Positions 49,020 through 58,011 of a stretch of DNA of 64,000 bases are shown here, piece by piece; the stretch's first letter is position 1, and the number at the start of each line of letters is the position of its first letter. The notes under the pieces are model-generated. The model saw only the letters and a list, made by a program, of their open reading frames with translations. It did no database searches and was not told the origin of the DNA. The DNA is taken from positions 5,766,001 through 5,830,000 of the forward strand of contig NZ_CP012996.1 in assembly GCF_001412655.1 (NCBI RefSeq), read 5' to 3'. This stretch comes from Pedobacter sp. PACM 27299. Its GTDB lineage: Bacteria; Bacteroidota; Bacteroidia; Sphingobacteriales; Sphingobacteriaceae. Both the position numbers and the translations under genes were made by a program.

Positions 49020-49901
49020 ATGGTAAAAAAAATACTGTTTTCCAGCCTTGACTTTTTGCTATTTAGCAATTTGTTTATCGCCATTTGTGCGGTTGCTCAA
49101 GGTCTGGTTACTTATTATTTATTACAGGTTCCTCCTGATAAATATATTTTGGCCATCATCTTCTTCGGAACGTTGGGGCTCTATAATTTCAGCATGCTGC
49201 TGTCTGCACCAAAAGATCCTGCAAATTCTCCATTGATGAGGGTTCGCTGGATCTTTTCACACCATCGGTTAATTATTTCCATGGCATTGATCTCAGGACT
49301 TTGCCTGATTCCCTTAGGATTGCTGTATTTAAGTATTGAGGCGCAGCTGCTGATGCTATTTACCGGCGTATTGGCCGTTAGTTACAATATCCCTTTTTTA
49401 ACGCTGGATGGCCAGAAAATAGGTTTGAAGAATATTCCTTTAATTAAGCTTTTTTTGGTGGCACTGATCTGGTCGATTAGCTGCGTGCTCCTCCCAATTG
49501 TAGAAACTGAGCATAACCAATTACTGAATATCTCTACTGGTGAAACCCTGCTATTGGTCGCCATGCGCTTACTGTTTATTGCAGCCATCACGATTCCTTT
49601 TGATGTGCGGGACCTATTTCAGCATAAAATTCTTGCCTTAAAAACAATTCCTGCCTTATTAGGAGATAAAAAAGCATTTCTATTTTCTCTGTTTTTATTG
49701 GGCGGGTATTTAGTTTTGCTGATTTTGCTCCAGCAAACTGTCAACCTTGAGGTAATTTTGCTGACGCTTACCATCGGGTTAACAGGTTGGTTGATCTATA
49801 AATCAAATCCAGAAAGAAACGAATACTATTATTTCCTGTACTTAGATGGAATGATGTTATTGCAGTACCTGTTACTGGTACTGCTGCACTTATATTTTTA
49901 A
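49020..49901 (+). CDS. UbiA superfamily-like membrane protein
   Basis: 293 residues with about eight helices. The second aspartate-rich region typical of UbiA enzymes is visible as FDVRDLFQHK before TIPALLG, but the first NDxxD motif is replaced by SAPKDPANSP, so prenyl transfer as in classical UbiA is doubtful. Probably a divergent relative common in Bacteroidota. Its coding end overlaps that of the response regulator by four bases on the opposite strand. Confidence 0.65.
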   Translation: MVKKILFSSLDFLLFSNLFIAICAVAQGLVTYYLLQVPPDKYILAIIFFGTLGLYNFSMLLSAPKDPANSPLMRVRWIFSHHRLIISMALISGLCLIPLGLLYLSIEAQLLMLFTGVLAVSYNIPFLTLDGQKIGLKNIPLIKLFLVALIWSISCVLLPIVETEHNQLLNISTGETLLLVAMRLLFIAAITIPFDVRDLFQHKILALKTIPALLGDKKAFLFSLFLLGGYLVLLILLQQTVNLEVILLTLTIGLTGWLIYKSNPERNEYYYFLYLDGMMLLQYLLLVLLHLYF

Positions 49902-50587
49902 GCAGGATTAAAACGATAACCTACTCCTCTTACGGTTTGTAACAACTGAGGGTTATCAGGATTAAGCTCTATCTTTTTACGCAGACGCACAATGTGCATA
50001 TCCAGGGTTCTGGTATTTACATCTGAATTGTATCCCCAAACTACCAGCATCAGTTCATCACGATTGATCACTTTATTTGGGTTTCTCAGGAAATAAAGCA
50101 GGATTCTATTTTCTAAAATGGTCAGCTCTATTTTCTTTTCATTTCTGAATAAGGTGTGGATGTTAGGATGATGCTCCATATTTCCAAAACGATGGATCTC
50201 TGAGCGGTCGTTATTCAATAAGAATTTCACTTTATTATCCAGCATAGCCACCAATACATCCATGTTGAAAGGCTTCGTTACGTAGTCGGAAACACCGAAG
50301 TTATACGCATCGATCTTATCTACATCCTGTGCTTTTGCGGTCATCATGATGATCAGGTTTTCAAACCCTTGTTTACGAACTTCTTCGCAAACCTCAGAAC
50401 CTTGTTTACCAGGTAACATCCAATCCAGTAAAACAATATCCGGCTTTTCAGTCAAGATCGTTTTCTCTGCAATTTCACCATCACCAGCCTCCAGAACATC
50501 ATATCCTTCTGCTTTTAAACGGTGGACCACTAAAAACCTTAGGTTCTCATCATCTTCAACTATTAATATTTTAATTCCCTTAGACAT
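49898..50587 (-). CDS. OmpR/PhoB-family response regulator
   Basis: 229 residues from the ATG at 50587; nine codons of extra open frame before it run into the kinase end. Receiver domain with DD acidic pocket (VEDDE, 10-14), phospho-acceptor Asp55 in LLDWMLPG, and TKPFN lysine; C-terminal winged helix with LTILENRILLYFL and RTLDMHIVRLRKKIE. The regulator resembles RprY of Bacteroides. It starts four bases after the kinase stop and is in one transcript with it. Confidence 0.95.
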   Translation of the reverse strand: MSKGIKILIVEDDENLRFLVVHRLKAEGYDVLEAGDGEIAEKTILTEKPDIVLLDWMLPGKQGSEVCEEVRKQGFENLIIMMTAKAQDVDKIDAYNFGVSDYVTKPFNMDVLVAMLDNKVKFLLNNDRSEIHRFGNMEHHPNIHTLFRNEKKIELTILENRILLYFLRNPNKVINRDELMLVVWGYNSDVNTRTLDMHIVRLRKKIELNPDNPQLLQTVRGVGYRFNPA

Positions 50588-50591
50588 ATTT

Positions 50592-52259
50592 CTAATCGTT
50601 ATATGGTAGTACAATTTTAAATTCTGTTCCTTTATTCACCCTGCTTTTTACAGTAATCTCGCCCTTCATAAAGTTAACTACTTCTTTACAGAAAGCCAAT
50701 CCGAGGCCAACACTTCCATTTTGATTGTACTGGTTTTGAATGCGGAAAAACTTCTTAAAGATATTATTAATTTCGGAGGAAGGAATGCCAATTCCATGAT
50801 CCGTAAACCTGATCACCACACGGCCTTTAATTAACCGGGCACTGATGTGCAGTTTTTTCCGCTCTGGCGGAGAGTATTTATACGCATTCTCTGCAAGGTT
50901 ATCAAAAAGGCTGCCTAAAAGCACCGGATCGGTCACAAAAGTGGTAAATCCGCTCACCTCATAGGTAAAATCGAAATCAGGATGTTTCAATCTATGAGAT
51001 TCTACAGTACTTTCTATAAAATCTTCCATATAAATTTCATCCTGATTGAGTTGAATTGCCTTATTTTCAATTTGCGTGAAAGCCAATAATTTATTCATTA
51101 GTCCATTCAGCTTATCTGCTTCTTCATCTAATATTTTGCCGTAAAGTTTCAGTTCCCTATCGCTGAGTGAGCTGGCACTTTTAATGTTATTACCAGCTAT
51201 TTTTATGACACTGACGGGTGTTTTAAACTCATGGGTGAGGTTATTTACAAAGTCATATTGTAATTTGAACATACGCTGATTGATATTCAGGTTTCTGTAA
51301 ATTAAAAACGCAACCAGTACTACGATCCCGTAAAAGACGAGAATAGCAGCGGCAATGGGCAGGAAATAACTGAGGATCTCACGGTCCACAAATGACTTAG
51401 AGGAAAGGAAATACAGCTTATAGTCCGAAAAAGCACCTGGGAGTGTAATCTCCGTACTTAAATAAGTTTCGGAGGTATCCAGGGGATCGTATGTGGAAGG
51501 CTGAATCTTAATGTACTGGTATAAAAGTGGCCTGGAATTGATGATTTTAAGTTTATAGGGATCCAGATGGAAGGACAGCATATCTTGCTGATATACCGGC
51601 TGTGGCTCTAATTTAGCCCTCAGCATCCGTTTATACATCTTCAAATCTTCTGTTCTTGGAATGTTCAGGTAGGTGATTTTATTGGAACGTACATTACTGA
51701 AATTGCTAAACAGTTCGTCCTGACTCGGCACCTTATTGGTATCCAGACTTTCGATATAAGAGGCAAGTTTCAATGCCAGGGCATTAAAATCATCACCAAC
51801 AATAAAATTTCGGGTATTTGCCCTGGAGAAAAGCCGGATAGAATCGGCCGGGATGAGGGGTCCGAATTGATAAATATCTTTAGGTCCAAAGGAAAACTTA
51901 CCGGTATTCAGTCCGTCATTAACGGGTGTGTTTTTTACTTCAGAATCATAGAAGACCACTCTGGATACGAAAGGATATTCCTGTAATACCGTGTCTACAA
52001 AACTAGATGCGGTAGCAGAATCCAGGTAGCCATTATAATAGGAAACTTCCGGAAGTTTTTTCTGAAAGAAATCGTTATAAGGTTTAATGGTTTGCTCCAG
52101 CACATTCACTTTTTCAGACACAAATTCACTTTCAATGTATTTCTTACTAAAGTTGTAAGCGAGATACAATGACAGGGAAAACAATACAGACATCAGTACG
52201 ATGAAAGTAAGGATTAAAGAAAAGTTCTTACGATAGCCTGTTTTTTTCTCTGCGATCAT
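50592..52259 (-). CDS. Membrane sensor histidine kinase
   Basis: 555 residues. Two membrane helices, about 13-34 and 287-310, enclose a periplasmic sensor domain of about 250 residues without a family I recognise. Then HisKA with phospho-accepting His343 in LTHEFKTPVSV, and an HATPase region with DNLAENAYKYS, TDHGIGIP and GSVGLGLAFCKEVV. RprX-like. A TAAATTCG box five bases before the ATG suggests a separate start besides read-through from the S9-like gene ten bases upstream. Confidence 0.94.
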   Translation of the reverse strand: MIAEKKTGYRKNFSLILTFIVLMSVLFSLSLYLAYNFSKKYIESEFVSEKVNVLEQTIKPYNDFFQKKLPEVSYYNGYLDSATASSFVDTVLQEYPFVSRVVFYDSEVKNTPVNDGLNTGKFSFGPKDIYQFGPLIPADSIRLFSRANTRNFIVGDDFNALALKLASYIESLDTNKVPSQDELFSNFSNVRSNKITYLNIPRTEDLKMYKRMLRAKLEPQPVYQQDMLSFHLDPYKLKIINSRPLLYQYIKIQPSTYDPLDTSETYLSTEITLPGAFSDYKLYFLSSKSFVDREILSYFLPIAAAILVFYGIVVLVAFLIYRNLNINQRMFKLQYDFVNNLTHEFKTPVSVIKIAGNNIKSASSLSDRELKLYGKILDEEADKLNGLMNKLLAFTQIENKAIQLNQDEIYMEDFIESTVESHRLKHPDFDFTYEVSGFTTFVTDPVLLGSLFDNLAENAYKYSPPERKKLHISARLIKGRVVIRFTDHGIGIPSSEINNIFKKFFRIQNQYNQNGSVGLGLAFCKEVVNFMKGEITVKSRVNKGTEFKIVLPYND

Positions 52260-52264
52260 TGATC

Positions 52265-52272
52265 CGAATTTA
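52265..52272 (-). promoter_or_regulatory. Putative -7 box before the histidine kinase
   Basis: TAAATTCG on the minus strand, one mismatch from TAnnTTTG, five bases before the kinase ATG and overlapping the stop of the S9-like gene. Confidence 0.3.
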
Positions 52273-54162
52273 CCTGTTTTTAAGGTTGATTTCTAAAAAT
52301 TGTTCGAGAGCAGTATAAAACTGATGCCTGCTTTCCAAATTTTTGGTCGGAAATACAATACCTTCATTCTCCAGATAAGTCACGTTCACATTTCTTTTCT
52401 TGAGGTTTTTCACAAATTGTAAAGTCTCTGCAGCGTTCGCATTTGGATCTTTTACGTTCTGAGAGATAAATACAGCGGTATTGATCTTATCCGTCTGAAA
52501 TAAAGGCGAGGCTTTGCGCATTTGATCTGCATCGGTTAATGGGTCTCCCACGATATCATAATACATTTGCAAGCTGTTCTTTAAGAACGGCGGAATAGAT
52601 TTTAAATACGTAAACAGGTTGATTACACCGGAATTTGAAGCGGCACAGGCGTACATTCCGGGATTCAAATAGGCGCTGTTTAGTGCAATATTCCCCCCAA
52701 ATCCAGCACCATAGATCCCTATTCTTTTAGGATCTGCTATGTTTTTTTTGATCAGCCATTTTACACCGTCATTAATATCATCCTGGATCTTTCCTCCCCA
52801 CTGCTTAAATCCAGCGGTCATGAATGCTTTTCCATAACCGGAAGAACCGCGGTAATTCACCTGGAATACAGCATAGCCCCTATTTACCAGAAATTGCACT
52901 TCTGCATTGTATCCCCATAGGTTTCGGTCTACCGGCCCATCATGTGGCAGTACTACTACTGGCAGATTTTCCGGTTTTACATGAAGCGGCAAAGTCAGGT
53001 AGCCGTTAATCGTCAGGCTATCTCTCGATTGAAAACTAACAGGTTTCATCTCGCTCATTTCCTCCTGCTTGATTGCGGGATTAAAATCACTCAGTTTTTT
53101 CAATTTGCGTGTATCTGCAAAATACAGGTAATAAGATCCGGGATTCCGATCGGTAAAGGTGCGCAGTACGAATACATTTTCGGCCTGATCACGGTCTAAA
53201 ATTCGGGTCTCTGTTTTTGGTAAAAGCTGATCAAGATCCTTATACAATGCTTTTATCGCATCGTCCATGTAATGTTTTTCCTTTTTCCAGGTTTCATAGA
53301 TCACAAAAGACAGCTGCTGCTTTTTTCTGGAATATTGCGCGTCAGTAATGTTCAGGGAATCGTTTCCAAAAAGAACTTTAAGTTCTTTCCCGGTATTGCA
53401 ATCCACTTCTACCAAAGCACTTTTATCTCTGTTTACGCTGGAAATTGCATAAATAATATTCGGCCGATCGTGCTTAAAAGCAACTGGCATAAATGTAGTC
53501 GTGAAATTATTGGTCATGATGGGCTTAAAAGGCTGACCTTCCTGTGCACGGTACAGCATTGTGGTATTGGCACCATCGGTACTCACTGCCAGCCTTAATT
53601 TACCTTCAGAATCCGTACGCCAATCGGTAATGTTTCCGGGATTTTTTGCCACCATCTCCATTCCGCCATTTCGCACATTTAACCGGTAAACGTCAAAGAC
53701 TGTAGAATCTCTTTTGTTGGAAGAAATCAACAGGTATTTATCATCAATCAGCTGATCTTCAATCACCCGCATCCTACTCTTTTCATTGCTGCTCAGCTGA
53801 CGCTCATTTGCCCCCTCTTTATTGATAATGAAGATATCTGAACGCCGTTTTGCAGCATCCACTTCTTTATAATAGATCAGTTCATTGTTGCTGAGCCAGA
53901 AGTAGAAAATAATGTTTTTATCCTCCAGACGGGTGATTTTTCTGACTTTTCCAGAGGCGATATCTTCTATATAAAGGTTTAAACTCTTCCCTTCCATTTT
54001 CAAATAGGAAAGGTTTAGTCCATCCGGGGATACCCGATAGGTCATCCTGTCCTGTGACTTAAAAAAGTCATCCAGGGGAATGGTCCGTTCGCCTCCCTCC
54101 TTTGGCTGGCAAGCAAAAGCTAGAGATATTAAAAACAGGAAAAAGTATCTTTTATATCTCAT
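52270..54162 (-). CDS. S9 prolyl-oligopeptidase-like lipoprotein lacking catalytic residues
   Basis: 630 residues from ATG 54162 (another ATG stands one codon before). Lipobox FAC in SLAFACQPKEG. An N-terminal beta-propeller (about 35-370) precedes an alpha/beta-hydrolase domain (KPENLPVVVLPHDGPVDR, GYAVFQVNYRGSSGYGKAF). At the nucleophile elbow the sequence is GIYGAGFGG, with Gly (near residue 487) in place of Ser, and the usual EGHG near the end is ENEGIVF, so the histidine is lost too. It is probably not a peptidase. It stands ten bases before the sensor kinase in the same direction, which suggests a linked sensory role (inference). Confidence 0.85.
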   Translation of the reverse strand: MRYKRYFFLFLISLAFACQPKEGGERTIPLDDFFKSQDRMTYRVSPDGLNLSYLKMEGKSLNLYIEDIASGKVRKITRLEDKNIIFYFWLSNNELIYYKEVDAAKRRSDIFIINKEGANERQLSSNEKSRMRVIEDQLIDDKYLLISSNKRDSTVFDVYRLNVRNGGMEMVAKNPGNITDWRTDSEGKLRLAVSTDGANTTMLYRAQEGQPFKPIMTNNFTTTFMPVAFKHDRPNIIYAISSVNRDKSALVEVDCNTGKELKVLFGNDSLNITDAQYSRKKQQLSFVIYETWKKEKHYMDDAIKALYKDLDQLLPKTETRILDRDQAENVFVLRTFTDRNPGSYYLYFADTRKLKKLSDFNPAIKQEEMSEMKPVSFQSRDSLTINGYLTLPLHVKPENLPVVVLPHDGPVDRNLWGYNAEVQFLVNRGYAVFQVNYRGSSGYGKAFMTAGFKQWGGKIQDDINDGVKWLIKKNIADPKRIGIYGAGFGGNIALNSAYLNPGMYACAASNSGVINLFTYLKSIPPFLKNSLQMYYDIVGDPLTDADQMRKASPLFQTDKINTAVFISQNVKDPNANAAETLQFVKNLKKRNVNVTYLENEGIVFPTKNLESRHQFYTALEQFLEINLKNR

Positions 54163-54180
54163 CATATTATTAATCGCTAA

Positions 54181-54188
54181 CAAAGCTA
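54181..54188 (-). promoter_or_regulatory. Putative -7 box for the S9-like gene
   Basis: TAGCTTTG on the minus strand, perfect TAnnTTTG, 15 bases before the first of the two ATGs (54165). Confidence 0.5.
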
Positions 54189-54388
54189 CGGAACGCAACC
54201 AGTCTATAGCAGATATACACCAATATTGTTACTATTGCATTTCCAGAGCTGATGAATATAAATACTTTTTTGGGCTATGAAAATATAAATCCGTAACATT
54301 TAAAATACCCCGAGGTATTAATCTTGTCACAAGACACGCTACATTCGTCTTTAAATCGTTATTTTAGGTTCATGTTTTGTTAAGCCAA

Positions 54389-56197
54389 ATGAAGAAACTC
54401 TTTTTAGTCTTTACCTTTTTACTGTTCCAGATCTTTTGTATGGCACAGGACCACATGGACGATGCCATGGCTTATCAATACTACCAGCAAGGGCAATTTC
54501 AGGAGGCTGCTGTGCTCTTCGAAAAGCTGTACCACAAAAACAACAATGAAACCTATTTTGAGCTCTATTTTAGCAGCCTGTTGAAGATCAAAAAATTTGA
54601 TGAGGCGGAGAAATTAGTCAAAAAAGCACTGAAGCAAAACCCAAAAAATCTGGCATACAGCATTGCAATGGGGCGATTGCTTCAAGAGAAAGGACAAAGC
54701 CAGGAAGCGAATAAGCAATATATGGAAGCGCTCAGCAACCTCCCGCCCGATGAATTCAAGATCCGGGAAATTGCCACCCAGTTTTATAATTTCCAGGCTT
54801 ATGACCTTGCCATCACTGCTTTCCTGCAAGGAAGGAAACTGTTAAAAAGCAATAAACCCTTCACTTTTGAACTGCTGAGCATATATCGCTATAAAAAAGA
54901 CAAACAAATGCTCATTCAGGAATACCTTGATGCCCTGCCGGAAATGCCTCAGCTCCTACCCCAGGCAGAAAGTGTGTTCTCCACTATATTCGAGGATAAC
55001 AATGACTATCAACTTTTACAAACTGCATTGTTAAGGAAAATACAGAAAGAACCGCAGACAGAAATCTACACTAAATTATTAATCTGGCAATACCTGCAGC
55101 AGCAGGAATACGACATGGCCTTAAGGCAGCTGATTGCCCAGGATAAGCGCATCAAAGATGACGGCGGAATCCTGTACCAGGCTGCAAACACTTTCCTTAG
55201 CAATCAGGCCTATTCAGTAGCCATTAAAGCTTATGAATACCTGGTATCGAAAGGAAAAGAAAATGAATATTACCTCCCTGCAAAAGTGGAACTGATCAAT
55301 ACCAGATATGAGCTCCTGATGGCAGGAAAATATGAGAAGAACTCCATTACAGAACTGGCAGCAGCTTATCAGGCTATTATTGATGAATACGGTAAAACGC
55401 CGCAAACTATTTTCGCCCTGAAAAAATGGGTAAACCTTCAGGCTTATTATCTGAATCAGCTGGATACTGCGGAAAAAGCTTTAGAAGAAGCCATTAAAAT
55501 TGCAGGTTTATCGCCCTCAGACCTCGGACAGTTAAAACTAGATCTTGGAGACCTTTACATTCTAACCAAACAACCTTGGGAAGCTATTCTAATCTATGAA
55601 CAGGTAGCCAAACAATTCGAAAACCAGGCTATTGGCAATGAAGCAAGGTACCGCTCCGCCAGATTATCCTTCTACCAGGGTAATTTCGCCTATGCGAAAT
55701 CACAAGCAGACATTCTTAAAGCATCCACCTCACAGCTGATTGCAAATGACGCCCTCAACCTCAGTCTGCTGATTTCCGATAATTTGCAATCACCAACAGA
55801 CAGCAGTGCTTTAAAGATGTATGCCGATGCAGAGATGCTACAGTTTAGCAATCTTTCCGCACAAGCGATTGTAAAATTAGACAGCATTGATATTGCCTTT
55901 CCAAACAATAGCTTAGCAGACGATATCCTGATGGCTAAATCAAAAATATGGATCAAGAACAACGACATCAGCAATGCGATCGCCACGCTAAAAACACTCA
56001 GCGAGAAACATAGCACCAGTATTTGGGCTGATGACGCCCTGTTTATGCTTGGCAATCTTTATGAAAACAACTTGAAAGATCAGGAGCAAGCTAAAGCCGT
56101 ATACCAGAAGCTGATCAACGATTACCCAGGCAGTATGTACACGACCGAGGCACGCAAGCGTTTTAGGAAACTTCGCGGAGATATTATTGGTACATAG
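54389..56197 (+). CDS. Exported tetratricopeptide repeat protein
   Basis: 602 residues from the ATG at 54389 (the frame opens at a TTG four codons earlier). Signal peptide MKKLFLVFTFLLFQIFCMAQ. The rest is TPR-type helical repeats, e.g. YQYYQQGQFQEAAVLFEKLY, FDEAEKLVKKALKQNPKN, IYEQVAKQFENQAIGNEARY and QAKAVYQKLINDYPGSMY near the C-terminus. Periplasmic protein-protein scaffold of unknown partner. The DUF4286 gene starts 16 bases after its stop. Confidence 0.88.
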   Translation: MKKLFLVFTFLLFQIFCMAQDHMDDAMAYQYYQQGQFQEAAVLFEKLYHKNNNETYFELYFSSLLKIKKFDEAEKLVKKALKQNPKNLAYSIAMGRLLQEKGQSQEANKQYMEALSNLPPDEFKIREIATQFYNFQAYDLAITAFLQGRKLLKSNKPFTFELLSIYRYKKDKQMLIQEYLDALPEMPQLLPQAESVFSTIFEDNNDYQLLQTALLRKIQKEPQTEIYTKLLIWQYLQQQEYDMALRQLIAQDKRIKDDGGILYQAANTFLSNQAYSVAIKAYEYLVSKGKENEYYLPAKVELINTRYELLMAGKYEKNSITELAAAYQAIIDEYGKTPQTIFALKKWVNLQAYYLNQLDTAEKALEEAIKIAGLSPSDLGQLKLDLGDLYILTKQPWEAILIYEQVAKQFENQAIGNEARYRSARLSFYQGNFAYAKSQADILKASTSQLIANDALNLSLLISDNLQSPTDSSALKMYADAEMLQFSNLSAQAIVKLDSIDIAFPNNSLADDILMAKSKIWIKNNDISNAIATLKTLSEKHSTSIWADDALFMLGNLYENNLKDQEQAKAVYQKLINDYPGSMYTTEARKRFRKLRGDIIGT

Positions 56198-56201
56198 TTC
56201 C

Positions 56202-56209
56202 TATCTTTG
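56202..56209 (+). promoter_or_regulatory. Putative -7 box for the DUF4286 gene, four bases before ATG
   Basis: TATCTTTG, a perfect TAnnTTTG, separated from the ATG at 56214 by CAAG. It sits just past the TPR gene stop. Confidence 0.5.
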
Positions 56210-56213
56210 CAAG

Positions 56214-56516
56214 ATGTTAGTATACAATGTTACCTCAATAATTGAAGATGCAGCCGCAGATCGCTGGTTGCAATGGATGCAGGAATCACACATTCCAAGT
56301 GTAATGGCCACTGGAAAATTTGCTTCCTATCGTTTGCTTAAAGTAGTAGACTCTCCAAATGAAGGCGTTACTTATTGCGCGCAATATGCGATAGAAGACA
56401 TGAGTGCCTACCAGGATTATCAGGAAAACTTTGCCCCTGCGCTGCAGGCAGAAGTGACCGCAAACTTCGAAAACCAACTTGTTGCTTTTCAAACCGTAAT
56501 GGAAATCATCGATTAA
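56214..56516 (+). CDS. DUF4286 family protein
   Basis: 100 residues from ATG 56214; the frame extends nine codons upstream into the TPR gene, but the ATG follows a promoter box. The single domain MLVYNVTSIIEDAAADRWLQW ... PSVMATGKFASYRLLKV ... YCAQYAIEDMSAYQDYQ matches DUF4286, a small alpha-beta family related to antibiotic-synthesis-type monooxygenase folds. No function known. rfbC starts seven bases after its stop. Confidence 0.88.
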   Translation: MLVYNVTSIIEDAAADRWLQWMQESHIPSVMATGKFASYRLLKVVDSPNEGVTYCAQYAIEDMSAYQDYQENFAPALQAEVTANFENQLVAFQTVMEIID

Positions 56517-56523
56517 TCATCAT

Positions 56524-57078
56524 ATGAATATTTTAGAAACCCCTATTGCTGATCTGCTGATCATAGAGCCTAAAGTCTGGAAAGATAACCGTGGCTATTT
56601 CTATGAAAGTTTCAATGCAAAAACCCTTTCAGAAGCTGGTATTAACGTCAACTTTGTTCAGGACAATCAATCTTTCTCTCAGAAAGGTACTTTACGTGGA
56701 TTACATGCTCAAAAAGCTCCTTTCGCACAAGGAAAGCTGGTTAGAGTGATCCAAGGGAAGGTATTGGACGTCGCAGTAGACATCAGAAAAGATTCTGCTA
56801 CTTATGGTCAGCACTTTACCATAGAGCTAAGTGGAGAGAACCATAGACAACTTTGGGTACCACCGGGCTTTTTACATGGCTTCTTGACGCTGGAAGATCA
56901 AACAATTTTCACTTATAAAGTAAGTAATTACTACGATAAGGAATCTGAAATAGGGGTCATCTGGAATGATGCCGACTTAAACATCAACTGGAGCAAAGAC
57001 ATTCCACTGGAAGATCTTTTACTTTCAGATAAGGATTTGGTGTTGCCTGGATTCAAAGATTTCAGCAGCCCGTTTTAA
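56524..57078 (+). CDS. rfbC: dTDP-4-dehydrorhamnose 3,5-epimerase
   Basis: 184 residues, the normal length of RmlC/RfbC. It epimerises dTDP-4-keto-6-deoxyglucose at C3 and C5 in dTDP-L-rhamnose synthesis. Signature features: DNRGYFYESFN, FVQDNQSFSQKGTLRGLHAQ with the catalytic His, KLVRVIQGKVLDVAVDIR, LWVPPGFLHGFLTLED, and IGVIWNDADLNINW. The other rhamnose genes are not here, so the gene is separate from its pathway. Confidence 0.96.
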   Translation: MNILETPIADLLIIEPKVWKDNRGYFYESFNAKTLSEAGINVNFVQDNQSFSQKGTLRGLHAQKAPFAQGKLVRVIQGKVLDVAVDIRKDSATYGQHFTIELSGENHRQLWVPPGFLHGFLTLEDQTIFTYKVSNYYDKESEIGVIWNDADLNINWSKDIPLEDLLLSDKDLVLPGFKDFSSPF

Positions 57079-57102
57079 AACTAGCTTTCAATAGCAGGAT
57101 AT

Positions 57103-57152
57103 TTAAACAGAAAGGCCGTTATGATGATCATCATAACGGCCTTTCTGTTTAA
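57103..57152. terminator. Perfect 50-bp palindrome between rfbC and OmpA genes
   Basis: TTAAACAGAAAGGCCGTTAT and on to its exact mirror, with no unpaired base in 50 (25 pairs centred on GATC). Located 25 bases after rfbC and 12 bases before the convergent OmpA stop; T-rich ends fit bidirectional termination. The lack of a loop is unusual. Confidence 0.85.
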
Positions 57153-57163
57153 TAAAATTTATA

Positions 57164-58009
57164 TTATTGTTTAATCAGGTTGTACAATTCATCCAATTTT
57201 GGAGAAAGTACAATTTCTATCCTTCTGTTTTTACTTCTTCCATCTGGAGTGCTGTTGACCGTCAATGGCTGAAATTCTCCTTTTCCAGTAGCCGTCATTC
57301 TTACCCCTTCCACTTTAGCGACCTCAGTCAGGTATCGTACTACGGAAGTAGATCTGAGTACACTCAAATCCCAGTTGTCTTTAATCTGGCCAAGATTGCT
57401 GATCTTCTGCGTATCCGTATGACCTTCTACCGCAATGTTAATCTCCGGCTGCTCTTTCAATACGGCTGCTAACTGCGTTAGGGCTTGCTTTCCCTTCTCA
57501 TCAATGATGATACTGCCGGAAGGAAACAATAACTTATCCATTAGAGACACATACACTTTTCCGTTCTTAATCTCTACTGTCAGGCCACTTTTTGTAAAGC
57601 CCAATAAGGCTTCCTGCAACTTTTCTTTCAGTTGATTTGTGGCCTCATCACGTTTACGCAGAATCTCTTCTACTTCTTTTAAACGCTGCTCCCGTTTTTT
57701 AAGGTCCTGCGACAGCTTATTGATCTCCGTAGAGCTATTATCCTTTAACTTGGCGTAACTATTGTCAATTTCGGAATACTTTCCTCTCAGGTCATTTAAT
57801 GACGCGCTAAGCCCGGTCGTATCTTTTTTTAACCTGGCGATCAAATCTTCCAGGTATTCATTTTTCAATTGAGATTGGTCTAAACCAGTACTCAAAGAAT
57901 CTTGTTTTGCCAATAAGGCCTTATACTTCTTCGGCGATAAAACTACACAGGCACTGAATGCAGAAGCAAACAGTCCAACAAATACAAACAAAGCAATTCT
58001 TTTCATCAT
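57164..58009 (-). CDS. OmpA-family lipoprotein with coiled coil
   Basis: 281 residues (a second ATG at residue 2). Signal peptide with lipobox SAC (SAFSACVVLS). A charged coiled coil covers about residues 35-135 (LKKREQRLKEVEEILRKRDE). The C-terminal OmpA domain has YVSLMDKLLFPSGS, NIAVEGHTDTQKI, DNWDLSVLRSTSVVRYL and SKNRRIEIVL, the peptidoglycan-binding pattern with Asp and Arg. It tethers the outer membrane to the cell wall. Confidence 0.92.
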   Translation of the reverse strand: MMKRIALFVFVGLFASAFSACVVLSPKKYKALLAKQDSLSTGLDQSQLKNEYLEDLIARLKKDTTGLSASLNDLRGKYSEIDNSYAKLKDNSSTEINKLSQDLKKREQRLKEVEEILRKRDEATNQLKEKLQEALLGFTKSGLTVEIKNGKVYVSLMDKLLFPSGSIIIDEKGKQALTQLAAVLKEQPEINIAVEGHTDTQKISNLGQIKDNWDLSVLRSTSVVRYLTEVAKVEGVRMTATGKGEFQPLTVNSTPDGRSKNRRIEIVLSPKLDELYNLIKQ

Positions 58010-58011
58010 AA

